From Streptomyces changanensis (GTDB lineage: Bacteria > Actinomycetota > Actinomycetes > Streptomycetales > Streptomycetaceae), in the NCBI RefSeq assembly GCF_024600715.1, contig NZ_CP102332.1, positions 1,612,001 through 1,676,000 on the forward strand: a DNA stretch of 64,000 bases, given 5' to 3'. The stretch's first letter is position 1, and every line of letters begins with the position of its first letter. The translations under genes were made by a program, and so were the position numbers. Of the stretch, positions 42,577 to 51,102 are shown one piece after another. Under the pieces are notes generated by a model. The model saw only the letters and a program-made list of their open reading frames with translations, was not told where the DNA came from and ran no database searches.

Positions 42577-43838
42577 CGCAGGTGGTCGCGCCAGGCGCGG
42601 GTGAACGCCGCCCGGTCCGTGGCGAGGACGTCGCGGAAGGCCCGGTCCTGGCCGCGCTCGCCCGCCGCGCGGTAGAACGCGGCCAGCCGCTCCCCGCCCC
42701 ACCGCCGGGCGATCAGCTCGCAGGCGAGCCAGCCGCCCTCGTAGGCGCGGGCGACCCGCCCGGCGTCGCCGCCGAAGGAGAAGTCGCCGTCGGCGGGCAG
42801 CGCGGCCGGGACGTCGCCCGCGCGCACCGCCCGGGCCAGTTCGGGCGCCGCGTCGGCGGCGGAGCGGCCCGTGCCCCGGTAGGCGATCCGGTCGGCGAGG
42901 CCCTCGGAGAGCCACAGGGGTGTCGCGGCGGTGGTGGCGGTGCGGGTGGCGACGTGGACGGCCTCGTGGGTGAGGACGAAGCGCCGCCCGAACCCGGAGA
43001 GTTCCCGGTACGCCTCCGGGTTGACGACCACGCGGTCGGCGGGGGCGCCCGCGCCGCCGCCGGGACGGCCGGTGGTGACGGCGGCGGTCCCCCGGTACGC
43101 GTCGACCGGCTCGCCCAGCAGGGCGGCCATGGCGTCGAGGGAGCCGGGGACCAGGACGACGACCCGCCCGCTCCACCTCCCGGACCAGGCGGCCGTGACG
43201 GCGGGGAGCGCCCGGTCGGCGGTGGCGGCGACCTCCCGCAGCAGCGCCCGGTCCTGCCCCACGCCGAGGACGAGGGCACGGGCGCCGCGTACGACCTGCA
43301 CGGGCCCCTGCTCCCAGATACGGGCGGCGGCCCCGTCGGCGGGGCGGTCCGCCGTCACCCGCCACCGCCCGTCCCGCTCGGCCAGCTCCAGGACGCGTCC
43401 GGTGGTGACCGGGCCCGCGTCGTGCCCGTCGAGGGTGTACGCCAGCTCGGCCCGCACCACGGCCCGGGGCCCGTCCCGGTCGACGCCGAGGACCCGGTAC
43501 GCCCAGGTCGCCAGCGGAACGGCGGCGAGGTGACCCAGGGTGCGCGCGGCCGGGTCGTCCGGCGGTACGTCGTGGCGCAGCACGGCGGCGGCCCGCCGGT
43601 CGAGGGCCTCGCGGATGCCCCGCTCGGCCGCGGACGCCGGGCCGGTGGCCGACGTCCCCGCGGGGGGCGTCCCGGAGAGCCCGGTACCGGCGGGCGACGG
43701 GCGGGCGGACGCGTCGGACCCGGAAGCGGGAGAGGGAGCGGTGACGGAGGCGGGGGTCGACGCCGGTGCGGCGCACCCCGCGACAAGCGCGAGCGCGCCG
43801 AGCACCGCCGCCACGCGTCGCCGTCCCGGTCCTGCCAC
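42549..43838 (-). CDS. Lipoprotein with metallopeptidase (peptidase MA-like) domain
   Basis: 429 residues. Signal peptide VAAVLGALALVAGC has a lipobox with Cys as the first mature residue. After a Ser/Pro/Thr linker and an NTF2-like middle part comes a zinc-peptidase core: HEAVH (HExxH) and, about 20 residues later, LSEGLAD providing the third ligand, as in gluzincins. Exported and membrane-anchored; the substrate is unknown. The GTG at 43838 is 6 bases after TACGAT and so probably leaderless. The 3' end overlaps the convergent glycosyltransferase gene. Confidence 0.82.
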   Translation of the reverse strand: MAGPGRRRVAAVLGALALVAGCAAPASTPASVTAPSPASGSDASARPSPAGTGLSGTPPAGTSATGPASAAERGIREALDRRAAAVLRHDVPPDDPAARTLGHLAAVPLATWAYRVLGVDRDGPRAVVRAELAYTLDGHDAGPVTTGRVLELAERDGRWRVTADRPADGAAARIWEQGPVQVVRGARALVLGVGQDRALLREVAATADRALPAVTAAWSGRWSGRVVVLVPGSLDAMAALLGEPVDAYRGTAAVTTGRPGGGAGAPADRVVVNPEAYRELSGFGRRFVLTHEAVHVATRTATTAATPLWLSEGLADRIAYRGTGRSAADAAPELARAVRAGDVPAALPADGDFSFGGDAGRVARAYEGGWLACELIARRWGGERLAAFYRAAGERGQDRAFRDVLATDRAAFTRAWRDHLRQELSSAPS

Positions 43839-43844
43839 GCCCCG

Positions 43845-43850
43845 ATCGTA
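43845..43850 (-). promoter_or_regulatory. -10 element of a probable leaderless promoter
   Basis: TACGAT on the minus strand, 6 bases before the GTG at 43838; no ribosome-binding site between. Confidence 0.5.
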
Positions 43851-43920
43851 GGCGCACCACCCCGCGGGGCGCGCCACGCGGCGGGCGGTGCGCGGGCGGT
43901 GCGCGGGGTGGCGGCGGCCG

Positions 43921-44949
43921 TCAGACGCGGGTGACCGCCGAGACGGGCATCATGCCGACCGGGTCGTACCGGACGGGGGCGCCCGGGTAGGGGGCGTGGA
44001 CGACCTGGCCGTTGCCCATGTACATGGCCACGTGGCTGGCGTCGGAGCGGTAGGTCACGAGGTCGCCGGGGCGCGCCTCGGAGAGGGGCACGTGGCGGCC
44101 CGCGCCGCGCTGCGCCTGCGAGGTGCGGGGCAGACCGACGCCGGCCTGGGCGTACGACCACTGCATCAGGCCGGAGCAGTCGAATCCGTCGGGGCCGTTG
44201 GCGCCCCACACGTACGGCTTGCCGACCGCCGAGCGGGCCGCCTGGACGGCGAGCGCCGCGCGGGACGACGCCGCGCCGGTGGGAGGCGGGAGGGAGCCCT
44301 CGTCGCGGCCCGAGCGGGACGCCCGGTCGAGGGCGTCGCGCTCCTCGGACGGCAGGGAGTGGAGCAGCGCCCGCGCCTCGGCGAGCTTCCGCTCGACCTG
44401 TTGCTTGTGCCGGGCCACGGCCGCGCGGCTGCGCTCCAGTTCGGCCAGGGCGCGGGTGGCCTCGGCGCGCTCCTGCGCCAGCCGCTGCCCGGCGCGCCGG
44501 AGTTCGGCCAGCGCACCGGCCTGCCGCTCGCTGATCCGGTCGAGGACGGCGGCCTTGTCGAGGTAGGTGTCGGGGTCCTCGGAGAGCATCAGTGCCAGGG
44601 CCGGGTCGATGCCGCCCGAGCGGTACTGGGCGCCGGCGACCGCGCCGAGCGCGCCGCGCATGCGGTTGATGCGCTCCTGGCCGCGCGCCACGCTGTCGCG
44701 GGCCGTGTCGACGGCCTCGCGCAGCCGGTCGGCGCGCTCGTCGGCCGCGTTGAAGCTCTCCGTGGCCCGCTCCGCCTCGGAGTAGAGCCGGTCGACGCGG
44801 GCGCGGGCGGTGTCGGCCGGTTCGGCCGGGTCGGCGTGCACGGGGGTGGCACCGAGGGCGGCGGCCGCCGTGGCCGCGGCGGCGGACAGGACGGTGGCCT
44901 TGGCGCTCCGGTGGAGGCCCGGGTGGGGGGGACGGCGATGGGACGCCAC
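43921..44949 (-). CDS. Secreted NlpC/P60 peptidoglycan endopeptidase, first copy
   Basis: 342 residues. Signal peptide (about 1-42), a long coiled coil (about 50-210), then the NlpC/P60 domain with Cys in DGFDCSGLMQW, His in ASHVAMYMG and a third polar residue near HAPYPG. It cuts peptide bonds in the cell wall, as do RipA-like enzymes. The GTG at 44949 has AAGGGAG upstream. It shares the N-terminal VASHRRP and overall build with the next gene, so the pair arose by duplication. A good sigma-A-type promoter precedes it. Confidence 0.93.
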   Translation of the reverse strand: MASHRRPPHPGLHRSAKATVLSAAAATAAAALGATPVHADPAEPADTARARVDRLYSEAERATESFNAADERADRLREAVDTARDSVARGQERINRMRGALGAVAGAQYRSGGIDPALALMLSEDPDTYLDKAAVLDRISERQAGALAELRRAGQRLAQERAEATRALAELERSRAAVARHKQQVERKLAEARALLHSLPSEERDALDRASRSGRDEGSLPPPTGAASSRAALAVQAARSAVGKPYVWGANGPDGFDCSGLMQWSYAQAGVGLPRTSQAQRGAGRHVPLSEARPGDLVTYRSDASHVAMYMGNGQVVHAPYPGAPVRYDPVGMMPVSAVTRV

Positions 44950-44993
44950 GGACCGCGCTCCCTTCAGCTGTGACGCAGGGTGGTGCGCGCCAG

Positions 44994-45023
44994 ACAGTAG
45001 CCGGGTGGTCACGCCGCGGCCAA
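44994..45023 (-). promoter_or_regulatory. Promoter of the first NlpC/P60 gene
   Basis: On the minus strand TTGGCC (45018-45023) and TACTGT (44994-44999) are separated by exactly 18 bases. The predicted leader is about 40 bases, ending in the AAGGGAG site. Confidence 0.6.
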
Positions 45024-45142
45024 AGACCTTCGGGGGCGCACATGGTGGCGCCCCACCGGGAACCACAGGTCACCGGCGGGGCGGGGCGTCAGTGCGGGGG
45101 TCGGGAAATCCCCCGATCGGGCGCGCATGGCGGGCGGTTCGC

Positions 45143-45161
45143 CGGCACGCCGGGCGTGCCG
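45143..45161 (-). terminator. Terminator after the second NlpC/P60 gene
   Basis: CGGCACGC / GCGTGCCG with a 3-base loop, 34 bases past the stop of the minus-strand gene. Confidence 0.6.
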
Positions 45162-45194
45162 CGCATATCAGCTGCCCGACTGCGGGCGCACAAG

Positions 45195-46220
45195 TCAGAT
45201 GCGGACGCCGAACTGGAACGAACCCAGGTAGTCCATCGACTCGTAGCGGACCGAGGCGCCCGGCTTCGGGGCGTGCAGCACGGTGTTGTTGCCGGCGTAC
45301 AGGCCGACGTGGGCAAGGCTGTTGAAGAAGACGAGGTCGCCCGGCTTGAGCTCGCTGCGGCCGATCTTCACGCCGTCGTTCTGCTGCGTGTACGTGGTGC
45401 GCGTGATGCTCACGCCCGCCTGGCGGTAGGCCCACTGCGTCAGGCCGGAGCAGTCGTAGGAGTTGGGGCCCTCGGCGCCGGAGACGTACGGCTTGCCGAT
45501 CTGCGTGGCGGCCGCGTTGAGCGCGGCGGCGCCGCGCTGGGAGGCCGGGACCTCGTTGCCGAGCTCGACGCGCTCGCCGGCGTCCCGGCTGGCGCGCTGC
45601 TCCTCCTGCTGCATCTTCCGCCGCTCCTCGGCGGTGAGCGTGTTGAGCAGCTTCTGCGCCTCGGCCAGCTTGGCCTGGTACTTCTTCTTCTTGTCGCCGA
45701 GCGACTTGCGGACGTCCTCCAGGTCGCCGAGCTTCGCCGTCGCCTCGGCGCGCTGCTGCGCGAGCGTGCGCTGCTTGGCCTGGATGGTGCGGAGCGTCTC
45801 GGCCTGCTTGGCGGAGAGCTGGTCGACGGCGGACGCCTTGTCGAGGTAGTCGTCCGGGTCGGAGGAGAGGAAGAGCTGGAGGGACGGGTCCATGCCGCCG
45901 TTGCGGTACTGGGCGCTGGCGACCGAACCGATGCCGTCGCGGAGGGCGTTGAGCTCCTCCTGGCCGCGGGCGACCTGGTCCTGGAGGGCGGTGATCTCCT
46001 TCTGGAGCTTCTCGCGCCGCTCGTCGGCGAGGTTGAACTGCTCCGTGGCCTCTTCGGCCTCGTGGTGGAGCTTGTCGACCTTCTCCTTGACCTGGTCCTT
46101 GGTCGGCTGCGGCGTGGCCGAAGCGGTCTGCGAGGTCAGGGCGACGGCAGCGGCCGCGGTGGCGGTGAGCACGGTCACACGGGTGCGGCTCGGCTGCTTG
46201 GGTCGACGGTGGGACGCCAC
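45195..46220 (-). CDS. Secreted NlpC/P60 peptidoglycan endopeptidase, second copy
   Basis: 341 residues, paralogous to the preceding entry. Signal peptide (VTVLTATAAAAVALTSQTASA), coiled coil (about 50-215), NlpC/P60 domain with Cys in NSYDCSGLTQWAYRQAG, His in LAHVGLYAGNN and HAPKPG. The GTG at 46220 has AAGGAG at good spacing; in-frame codons reaching 46319 lie in the leader. The mRNA begins about 155 bases upstream and holds a long hairpin, so post-transcriptional control is possible. Confidence 0.93.
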   Translation of the reverse strand: MASHRRPKQPSRTRVTVLTATAAAAVALTSQTASATPQPTKDQVKEKVDKLHHEAEEATEQFNLADERREKLQKEITALQDQVARGQEELNALRDGIGSVASAQYRNGGMDPSLQLFLSSDPDDYLDKASAVDQLSAKQAETLRTIQAKQRTLAQQRAEATAKLGDLEDVRKSLGDKKKKYQAKLAEAQKLLNTLTAEERRKMQQEEQRASRDAGERVELGNEVPASQRGAAALNAAATQIGKPYVSGAEGPNSYDCSGLTQWAYRQAGVSITRTTYTQQNDGVKIGRSELKPGDLVFFNSLAHVGLYAGNNTVLHAPKPGASVRYESMDYLGSFQFGVRI

Positions 46221-46332
46221 GGAGGCGAGCTCCTTCTTCCTCGTGAGCCGCCTGCCGGTGGACGGTCGGTGCCCCGGCATCGCGCACCCGGACACCCCGT
46301 GAATACGTCCGAACTGCACGATTTAGGCGGTT

Positions 46333-46373
46333 CCTTCGCTGTCGTCCCCGATGGACGACCAACCGCGCGAAGG
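46333..46373 (-). promoter_or_regulatory. Structured 5' leader hairpin of the second NlpC/P60 gene
   Basis: Nested inverted repeats: outer CCTTCGC/GCGAAGG (46333-46339 and 46367-46373) and inner GTCGTCC/GGACGAC (46341-46347 and 46353-46359). They form one long interrupted hairpin just after the predicted transcription start. I looked for a c-di-AMP (ydaO) aptamer, which commonly precedes such genes, and did not find its conserved segments. Confidence 0.6.
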
Positions 46374-46384
46374 TTCGAGCCCAG

Positions 46385-46414
46385 ACCCTAGTGACCAACT
46401 TGTGATCAGTTCAA
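46385..46414 (-). promoter_or_regulatory. Promoter of the second NlpC/P60 gene
   Basis: On the minus strand TTGAAC (46409-46414), an 18-base spacer and TAGGGT (46385-46390). This is one of the best sigma-HrdB-type matches in the window. It predicts a leader of about 155 bases. Confidence 0.7.
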
Positions 46415-46534
46415 ATCCTCATGAGAAAAATCTCGCCCGCCGGCCACATTCCCCACCCCCGTCCCACGCTGTGTCATGGGCGGTTGACGGTAGGTTCCGT
46501 CACGCGCCCTCACATGGGGCATGCGGCACAGGAG

Positions 46535-47899
46535 TCACGAGAGCCGCGAAAGCCGCTTGAGCAGCATGACGGACGCGACCGGCCGGGCACCGGACTTGGC
46601 GACGCCGTCCGCGACCTCGCGGTCGCTGGAGACCACGACGACGGGCCGGCCGACGGGCTCGGCCCGCACCAACTGGCGGATCAGCTCGTCGGCGGTGACC
46701 CCCGGCTTGGAGAAGAGCACCCGCACGCCGCGCGGCGGTGCCAGCAGCACCGGGGCGGCCAGCTCGGCCCCGTCGAAGACGCAGGTGACCTCGGCACCGG
46801 TGCGGGCGGCCAGCCCGGCGAGCCCGCCGAGCAGCCGGAGCCGCTGCTTCTCCAACGGCATCGTCGGATAGCCGGTCTTGGTGACGTTGTACCCGTCGAC
46901 GACCAGATGGGCCTGCGGGAGGGCGAGCAGCTGGTCGAGGAGGGCGGGGTCCGTCTCGGAGAGCGCCCGGGCCGCGATGTCCTTGGGTGACATCCGGCCC
47001 GGCTCCACCGCGTCCACGGAGTCGGCGGGGCGCACCGCGACGGGCGGCAGGGCCAGTTCGCGGCGCAGCCCCTGCGCGGCCTCCAGCACGGTGTCGAGCA
47101 GCAGCCGCAGCCGTACGTCCTCCACCGAACGGCCCTCCCTGACCGCCCGGCGGCTGGCCTCCAGGGCCGCCTCGGTCTCGCCGAGCCGCGCCTTGAGGCG
47201 GCGGCTCTCGCTCTCCGCGGCGGAGACCCGGGCGGTGGCGTCCGCCTTCGCGGCGTCGACCTCCGCCCGCGTGCGGCGCAGGGCCGCCTCGCCGCGCTTC
47301 ACGTCGCTCTGGGCGCTGCGCAGCTTGCGCTGAAGCGATTCGGCTTCCTTGCGGGCCGCCTCCAGCTCGGTGCGCAGCCGCTCGGTCTCCGACCGGGTCT
47401 GGGCACGGGCCTCGGCGAGCTCCTCGCGCAGCCGCTCCAGCTCCCGCCGGCCGGCCTCGTCGGCCCGCTCGGCGTCGGCGCGCTGCACCTCCTCGCCGGC
47501 GGCGGCGACCAGCTTGACCCAGCCGGCAGGGCGGAGCACGTACGCGGCGGCGGCCACGTCGACGGGGTCGGCGGCCGCGGGCGGCGCGCCGGACTCGACG
47601 GCCCGGGTCAGCTCGGGCTGGGTTCCCCGCAGCCGCTCGCCGATCCGCTGCCGGAAGAGCGCGTCACCCTCCAGCGCGGCCGCCATGGCGTTGCCCGCGA
47701 ACCTGGCCCGGCGCGAGGCGGTGAACCGCGCGTACTGCCGCAGCTGGGCCGGCAGCTCGGCGACGGTCAGGCCGCCGAACACCTCGGACACGAGCGCCAC
47801 GACCCGGCGCCGCACCGGCTCGGGCAGCGGGCGGTCGAGCGCCTCGGCGGCGTCACCGGCCGCATCGGCCGACTCAGCGCCGCTTTCGGGCTGCGCCAC
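46535..47899 (-). CDS. NYN (YacP-like) ribonuclease-domain protein
   Basis: 454 residues. A helical N-terminal domain (about 25-150), a long charged coiled coil (about 145-290, ERADEAGRRELERLREELAEAR onward) and a C-terminal NYN/PIN-like domain (about 320-450) with acidic residues in LVVDGYNVTKTGYP, VTCVFDGAE and VVVVSSDREVADGVAKSGA. YacP-type NYN proteins process RNA. The GTG at 47899 has GGGGTGA upstream. It follows the small zinc-ribbon gene on the same strand by 62 bases. Confidence 0.88.
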   Translation of the reverse strand: MAQPESGAESADAAGDAAEALDRPLPEPVRRRVVALVSEVFGGLTVAELPAQLRQYARFTASRRARFAGNAMAAALEGDALFRQRIGERLRGTQPELTRAVESGAPPAAADPVDVAAAAYVLRPAGWVKLVAAAGEEVQRADAERADEAGRRELERLREELAEARAQTRSETERLRTELEAARKEAESLQRKLRSAQSDVKRGEAALRRTRAEVDAAKADATARVSAAESESRRLKARLGETEAALEASRRAVREGRSVEDVRLRLLLDTVLEAAQGLRRELALPPVAVRPADSVDAVEPGRMSPKDIAARALSETDPALLDQLLALPQAHLVVDGYNVTKTGYPTMPLEKQRLRLLGGLAGLAARTGAEVTCVFDGAELAAPVLLAPPRGVRVLFSKPGVTADELIRQLVRAEPVGRPVVVVSSDREVADGVAKSGARPVASVMLLKRLSRLS

Positions 47900-47961
47900 G
47901 ATCCGTCACCCCTACCGTCGTTCTCTCTTCGCCGGGCCGCCCGCCGCACCGGGCGCGCCGC

Positions 47962-48204
47962 TCAGGAGCCGGCGCCCGGCCTGTCCACCAGCTCGATCCG
48001 GTCCACGGCGTTGCACCAGCGGCAGCGGACCGACTCGATGGTCTCACTGACCACCTCGCGCTCCTCCACCGTGGGCTCCCCCGCCAGGTCCAGATGGACG
48101 TACTCCACGACCTTCGAGGAGCGCGTCACGTCGAAACGTGTCAGGTTGCCGCAGAGGGTGCAGCGCCAGCGGGTCTCGGCGGTCGGCTGGGGAACCGTCG
48201 TCAT
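47962..48204 (-). CDS. Small zinc-ribbon-like protein
   Basis: 80 residues. Two CxxC knuckles, CTLCGN near the N-terminus and CRWCNA near the C-terminus, flank a beta-rich middle, so a single structural zinc is likely. The ATG at 48204 is chosen because AAGGA lies 8 bases upstream; the upstream ATG at 48222 has none. It is probably cotranscribed with the NYN protein gene. The molecular role is unknown. Confidence 0.8.
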   Translation of the reverse strand: MTTVPQPTAETRWRCTLCGNLTRFDVTRSSKVVEYVHLDLAGEPTVEEREVVSETIESVRCRWCNAVDRIELVDRPGAGS

Positions 48205-48418
48205 GGTGGCCGTCCTTGTCATGGTCCGGTCGTTCCAGTAATCGACCCGCGGTGCGCCGTCGGACTGCGGGTGCCCCGGGAGCGGCCCCGGGCACGTCCG
48301 TAACCCTACGGCCTCGACGGTCCCCCCTGCTCGGGCGGAGGGCGGGACCGGCCGGGGGCGACCACCGGCCCGGCGAGGCGCTCTGTCCGGCTCGCTCCCC
48401 GTACGTCATGATCTGTGC

Positions 48419-49138
48419 GTGAGGGATTGGCGCGGAACGTTCCGGCGTGTGGTCACCGGGCCCTCGGTGACCTACGCCGTCATCGGCGTGTGCGCGGTGG
48501 TGTTCGCCCTGGGGCCGGCCTCGGGGCTCAATCCGTCGTACGGGACGGGGGACGCCCTCGTCCTGGCCCAGAGCGACTACTTCCGGCGCTGGGGCGTGAT
48601 TCCGGCGGACCTGCTGAGCGGCTCGGCCGCGGCACTGCTCACCCCGCTGAGCGCCCTGTTCGTGCACGGCAACTGGCTGCACCTGCTCGGCAACATGCTC
48701 TTCCTCTTCGTCTTCGGCGCGATGGCCGAGGAGCGCATGGGGCACCTGCGCTTCGGCGTCTTCTACGTGGTCTGCGGCTGTCTGGCGCTCGCGGGGTACG
48801 CGCTGGCGCACGCGGACAGCGGGCAGACGCTCGTGGGGGCGTCGGGGGCGATCTCGGGGGTGCTCGGGGCGTTCCTCTACCTCTTCCCGCGCGCCCGGGT
48901 CACGAGCCTCTTCCCGTTCCTCTTCTTCCTGCCGCTGCGCTTCCCCGCGTGGATCGTGCTGGTCTTCTGGTTCGCCCTGCAGTGGGTGGCGGCGCGCGGC
49001 GCCGGCAGCGGTCCGGGCGTCGCCTACCTCGCGCACCTGATCGGCTTCGGGCTGGGCTTCCTCCACGCGTGGACGCGCTACCGGGGCATTAGAGTGAAGG
49101 CCCCAGCAGCGGCCACCGAGGGAGAGGGACAGCCGTGA
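48419..49138 (+). CDS. Rhomboid-family intramembrane serine protease
   Basis: 239 residues, six or seven helices. The catalytic dyad is Ser142 in GASGAISG and His206 in AHLIGFGLG. The HGNWLHLLGNM segment (residues 83-93) is the conserved loop and helix 2. The GTG at 48419 lies 6 bases after a CATGAT -10-like element with no ribosome-binding site, so it may be leaderless. Its stop overlaps the start of the next gene (GTGA). The substrate is unknown. Confidence 0.93.
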   Translation: MRDWRGTFRRVVTGPSVTYAVIGVCAVVFALGPASGLNPSYGTGDALVLAQSDYFRRWGVIPADLLSGSAAALLTPLSALFVHGNWLHLLGNMLFLFVFGAMAEERMGHLRFGVFYVVCGCLALAGYALAHADSGQTLVGASGAISGVLGAFLYLFPRARVTSLFPFLFFLPLRFPAWIVLVFWFALQWVAARGAGSGPGVAYLAHLIGFGLGFLHAWTRYRGIRVKAPAAATEGEGQP

Positions 49139-49416
49139 TCACCGCGATCGTGCTCATCAAGACCAGCGTGGACCGCATTCCGGAGATCGCGGAGGCGATC
49201 GCCGCTCTCGACAACGTGAGCGAGGTCTTCTCCGTCACCGGCACCTACGACCTCGTCGCGATGGTCCGCGTGGCCAGGCACGACGACCTGGCCGACGTCA
49301 TCCCGGGCAGCATCAGCAAGATCCCCGGAGTTGTCGCGACCGACACCCACGTCGCCTTCCGCACGTACTCCCAGCACGACCTGGAGGCGGCCTTCGCGAT
49401 CGGCCTCGACGCGTAA
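49135..49416 (+). CDS. Stand-alone Lrp/AsnC ligand-binding domain protein
   Basis: 93 residues, equal to the C-terminal RAM/AsnC domain only: ITAIVLIKTSVDRIPEIAEAIAALDNVSEVFSVTGTYDLVAMV, then ISKIPGVVATDTHVAFRTY. There is no helix-turn-helix, so it cannot bind DNA alone; such proteins may pair with full-length Lrp proteins or sense amino acids. It is translationally coupled to the rhomboid gene (overlap of 4 bases). Confidence 0.93.
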   Translation: MITAIVLIKTSVDRIPEIAEAIAALDNVSEVFSVTGTYDLVAMVRVARHDDLADVIPGSISKIPGVVATDTHVAFRTYSQHDLEAAFAIGLDA

Positions 49417-49448
49417 CCCAGCGAATCACCCGTACGGGTGAAGCGGAT

Positions 49449-50888
49449 TCAGCCACGGTCCGGCACGCAGCGCCCGTCCTCGGTGCGGTAGTTCCAGCGG
49501 GCGCCGTCGCGGACCAGCTCGCGCACGGCCCGGACGAAGCGCTCGACGTGCTCGTCGGGCGTCCCCGCGCCGAAGCTGACCCGGATCGCGTTGAGGGACC
49601 GCTCGCCCGGTCCGGCCTCCGGCGCGCCGCACGCGCCGGGCTCCTGCGGGGCCCCGCCCAGCAGCGTGCGCACGAGCGGGTGGGCGCAGAACAGGCCGTC
49701 GCGCACGCCGATGCCGTACTCGGCGGAGAGCGCGGCGGCGAAGTGCGAGCTGTTCCACCCCTCCACGACGAAGGAGAGGACGCCGACGCGCGGCGCGTCG
49801 TCGCCGAACAGCGACAGCACGCGCACCTCCGGCACGTCGGCCAGCCCCTCCCGCACGCGCGTGATCAGCTCGCGCTCTCGGGCCACGAGCGCGTCGAACC
49901 CGGCCTCGGTCAGCGCGGTGCACGCCGACGCGATCGCGTAGGCGCCGATCACGTTGGGCGAGCCGGCCTCGTGCCGGGCGGCCGTGGTGTGCCAGTCGAC
50001 GTCCACGCCGCCGTCCGCCCGCCGGGCCACGCGCCGCGAGGCGCCCCCGCCCGCCAGGTACGGCTCGGCCTCCCGCAGCCAGTCCGCCCGGCCGGCCAGC
50101 ACCCCGGTGCCGAACGGCGCGTACAGCTTGTGCCCCGAGAAGGCCACCCAGTCCACGTCCAGGTCGCCGACGTCCACCGGGTGGTGCGGCGCCAGCTGGG
50201 CGGCGTCGAGGACGACGCGCGCCCCGTGCGCGTGCGCGGCGGCGGCCAGTTCGCGCACGGGCCACAGCTCTCCCGTCACGTTGGAGGCGCCGGTCACGCA
50301 CACGAGGGCGGGGCCGTACGGCTCCCGGTCGGCGAGGGCCCGCTCCAGCGTCCGCACGGCCTGACCGGGCGTGCGCGGCGCGTCCAGGTAGGTGACCCGC
50401 GCGCCCCGCCACGGCAGCAGCGACGCGTGGTGCTCGGTCTCGAAGACGAACACCTCGCACCCCTCGGGCAGCACATGCGCGAGGAGGTTCAGCGAGTCGG
50501 TCGTGGAGCGGGTGAACACCACCTGGTCGTCGGGGCGGCAGCCGAGGAAGGCGGCGACGGTCGCGCGGCTGCTCTCGAACAGGTCGGTCGAGAGCTGCGA
50601 GAGGTACCCGGCGCCGCGGTGGACGCTGCCGTAGTACGGCGCGTAGGCGGCGACGTCGTCCCAGACGCGCTGCAGCGCGGGCGCGCTGGCCGCGTAGTCC
50701 AGCGCGGCGTACGTGACGTGGCCGCCGGTGACGAGCGGCACGGTCACGTCCCGCCCGAGGACGGGCAGCGGACCGTCGGCGGCGGGGGCGGCGGAGGCGG
50801 GGCCGGTGGTCGGCGCGGGCACGGCGGCGGGGGCGGCGGGGGCGGCCTCGGTGCGGGGGGAAACGGTGGCGTTCGGGTACGCGGGCAT
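49449..50888 (-). CDS. Class V aminotransferase / cysteine desulfurase-like PLP enzyme
   Basis: 479 residues. The PLP Lys is in WVAFSGHKLYAPFG, the cofactor Asp in RVVLDAAQLAPHH, and FETEHHASLLPW and GSPNVIGAYAI are class V motifs. A disordered Ala/Pro/Thr tail of about 40 residues leads it. No catalytic mobile-loop Cys typical of desulfurases is obvious, so another beta- or gamma-elimination of a sulfur amino acid is possible. The ATG at 50888 has GGGAGAG upstream. A SAM-IV riboswitch in the leader ties it to sulfur amino acid metabolism. Confidence 0.88.
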   Translation of the reverse strand: MPAYPNATVSPRTEAAPAAPAAVPAPTTGPASAAPAADGPLPVLGRDVTVPLVTGGHVTYAALDYAASAPALQRVWDDVAAYAPYYGSVHRGAGYLSQLSTDLFESSRATVAAFLGCRPDDQVVFTRSTTDSLNLLAHVLPEGCEVFVFETEHHASLLPWRGARVTYLDAPRTPGQAVRTLERALADREPYGPALVCVTGASNVTGELWPVRELAAAAHAHGARVVLDAAQLAPHHPVDVGDLDVDWVAFSGHKLYAPFGTGVLAGRADWLREAEPYLAGGGASRRVARRADGGVDVDWHTTAARHEAGSPNVIGAYAIASACTALTEAGFDALVARERELITRVREGLADVPEVRVLSLFGDDAPRVGVLSFVVEGWNSSHFAAALSAEYGIGVRDGLFCAHPLVRTLLGGAPQEPGACGAPEAGPGERSLNAIRVSFGAGTPDEHVERFVRAVRELVRDGARWNYRTEDGRCVPDRG

Positions 50889-51023
50889 GGCGGACTCTCC
50901 CAACGGGCGCGGCGAATGGGGGCGTGCGGAACCCGCAGGGCGACGGCAGGGCCGTGCCGCGTACGGGTGACTGCCTCGACGCACGGCCCGACGGTGACGA
51001 CGGTGGCCGTGCGGAGGGGGAGG

Positions 51024-51038
51024 AGGGCCGAAGGCCCT
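51024..51038 (-). terminator. Hairpin fused to the stop codon of the upstream ORF
   Basis: AGGGCC (51024-51029) and GGCCCT (51033-51038) form a 6-base stem with a 3-base loop. In the mRNA it begins within the TAG of the short upstream ORF and is followed by a pyrimidine-rich run. It lies about 135 bases before the PLP enzyme start and could act as an attenuator or as a roadblock sensitive to translation of the upstream ORF. Confidence 0.5.
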
Positions 51039-51057
51039 AGCGCATTCGCTTGCTCAC
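51037..51057 (-). CDS. Six-codon upstream ORF in the SAM-IV leader
   Basis: GTG-AGC-AAG-CGA-ATG-CGC-TAG, encoding MSKRMR. A strong GAGGGAG ribosome-binding site lies 7 bases upstream, better than that of many real genes here. It starts about 40 bases after the SAM-IV aptamer and ends inside a hairpin. It is far too short for gene finders. Whether it is translated, and whether it couples ribosome movement to the downstream gene, is inference. Confidence 0.5.
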   Translation of the reverse strand: MSKRMR

Positions 51058-51078
51058 GAGACTGCTCCCTCGGGACCA

Positions 51079-51102
51079 GGACCCCAGGGTGTGCAGGGGT
51101 CC
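51079..51102 (-). terminator. Hairpin overlapping the SAM-IV aptamer tail
   Basis: GGACCCC and GGGGTCC (7-base stem, 10-base loop). In the mRNA its first arm is the last part of the aptamer (the GGACC of the conserved GCAAGCGCGGACC). Formation of this hairpin and of the complete aptamer should therefore compete. Confidence 0.55.

Noticed and set aside
41151..43934. Two frames of about 900 codons, one on each strand, over the glycosyltransferase and lipoprotein genes
   Set aside because: Both contradict genes with clear membrane, lipobox and HExxH features; composition is typical of shadow frames.
46221..46384. c-di-AMP (ydaO) riboswitch in the leader of the second NlpC/P60 gene
   Set aside because: The position is right and the gene type is a usual target, but the conserved ydaO sequence blocks are not present.
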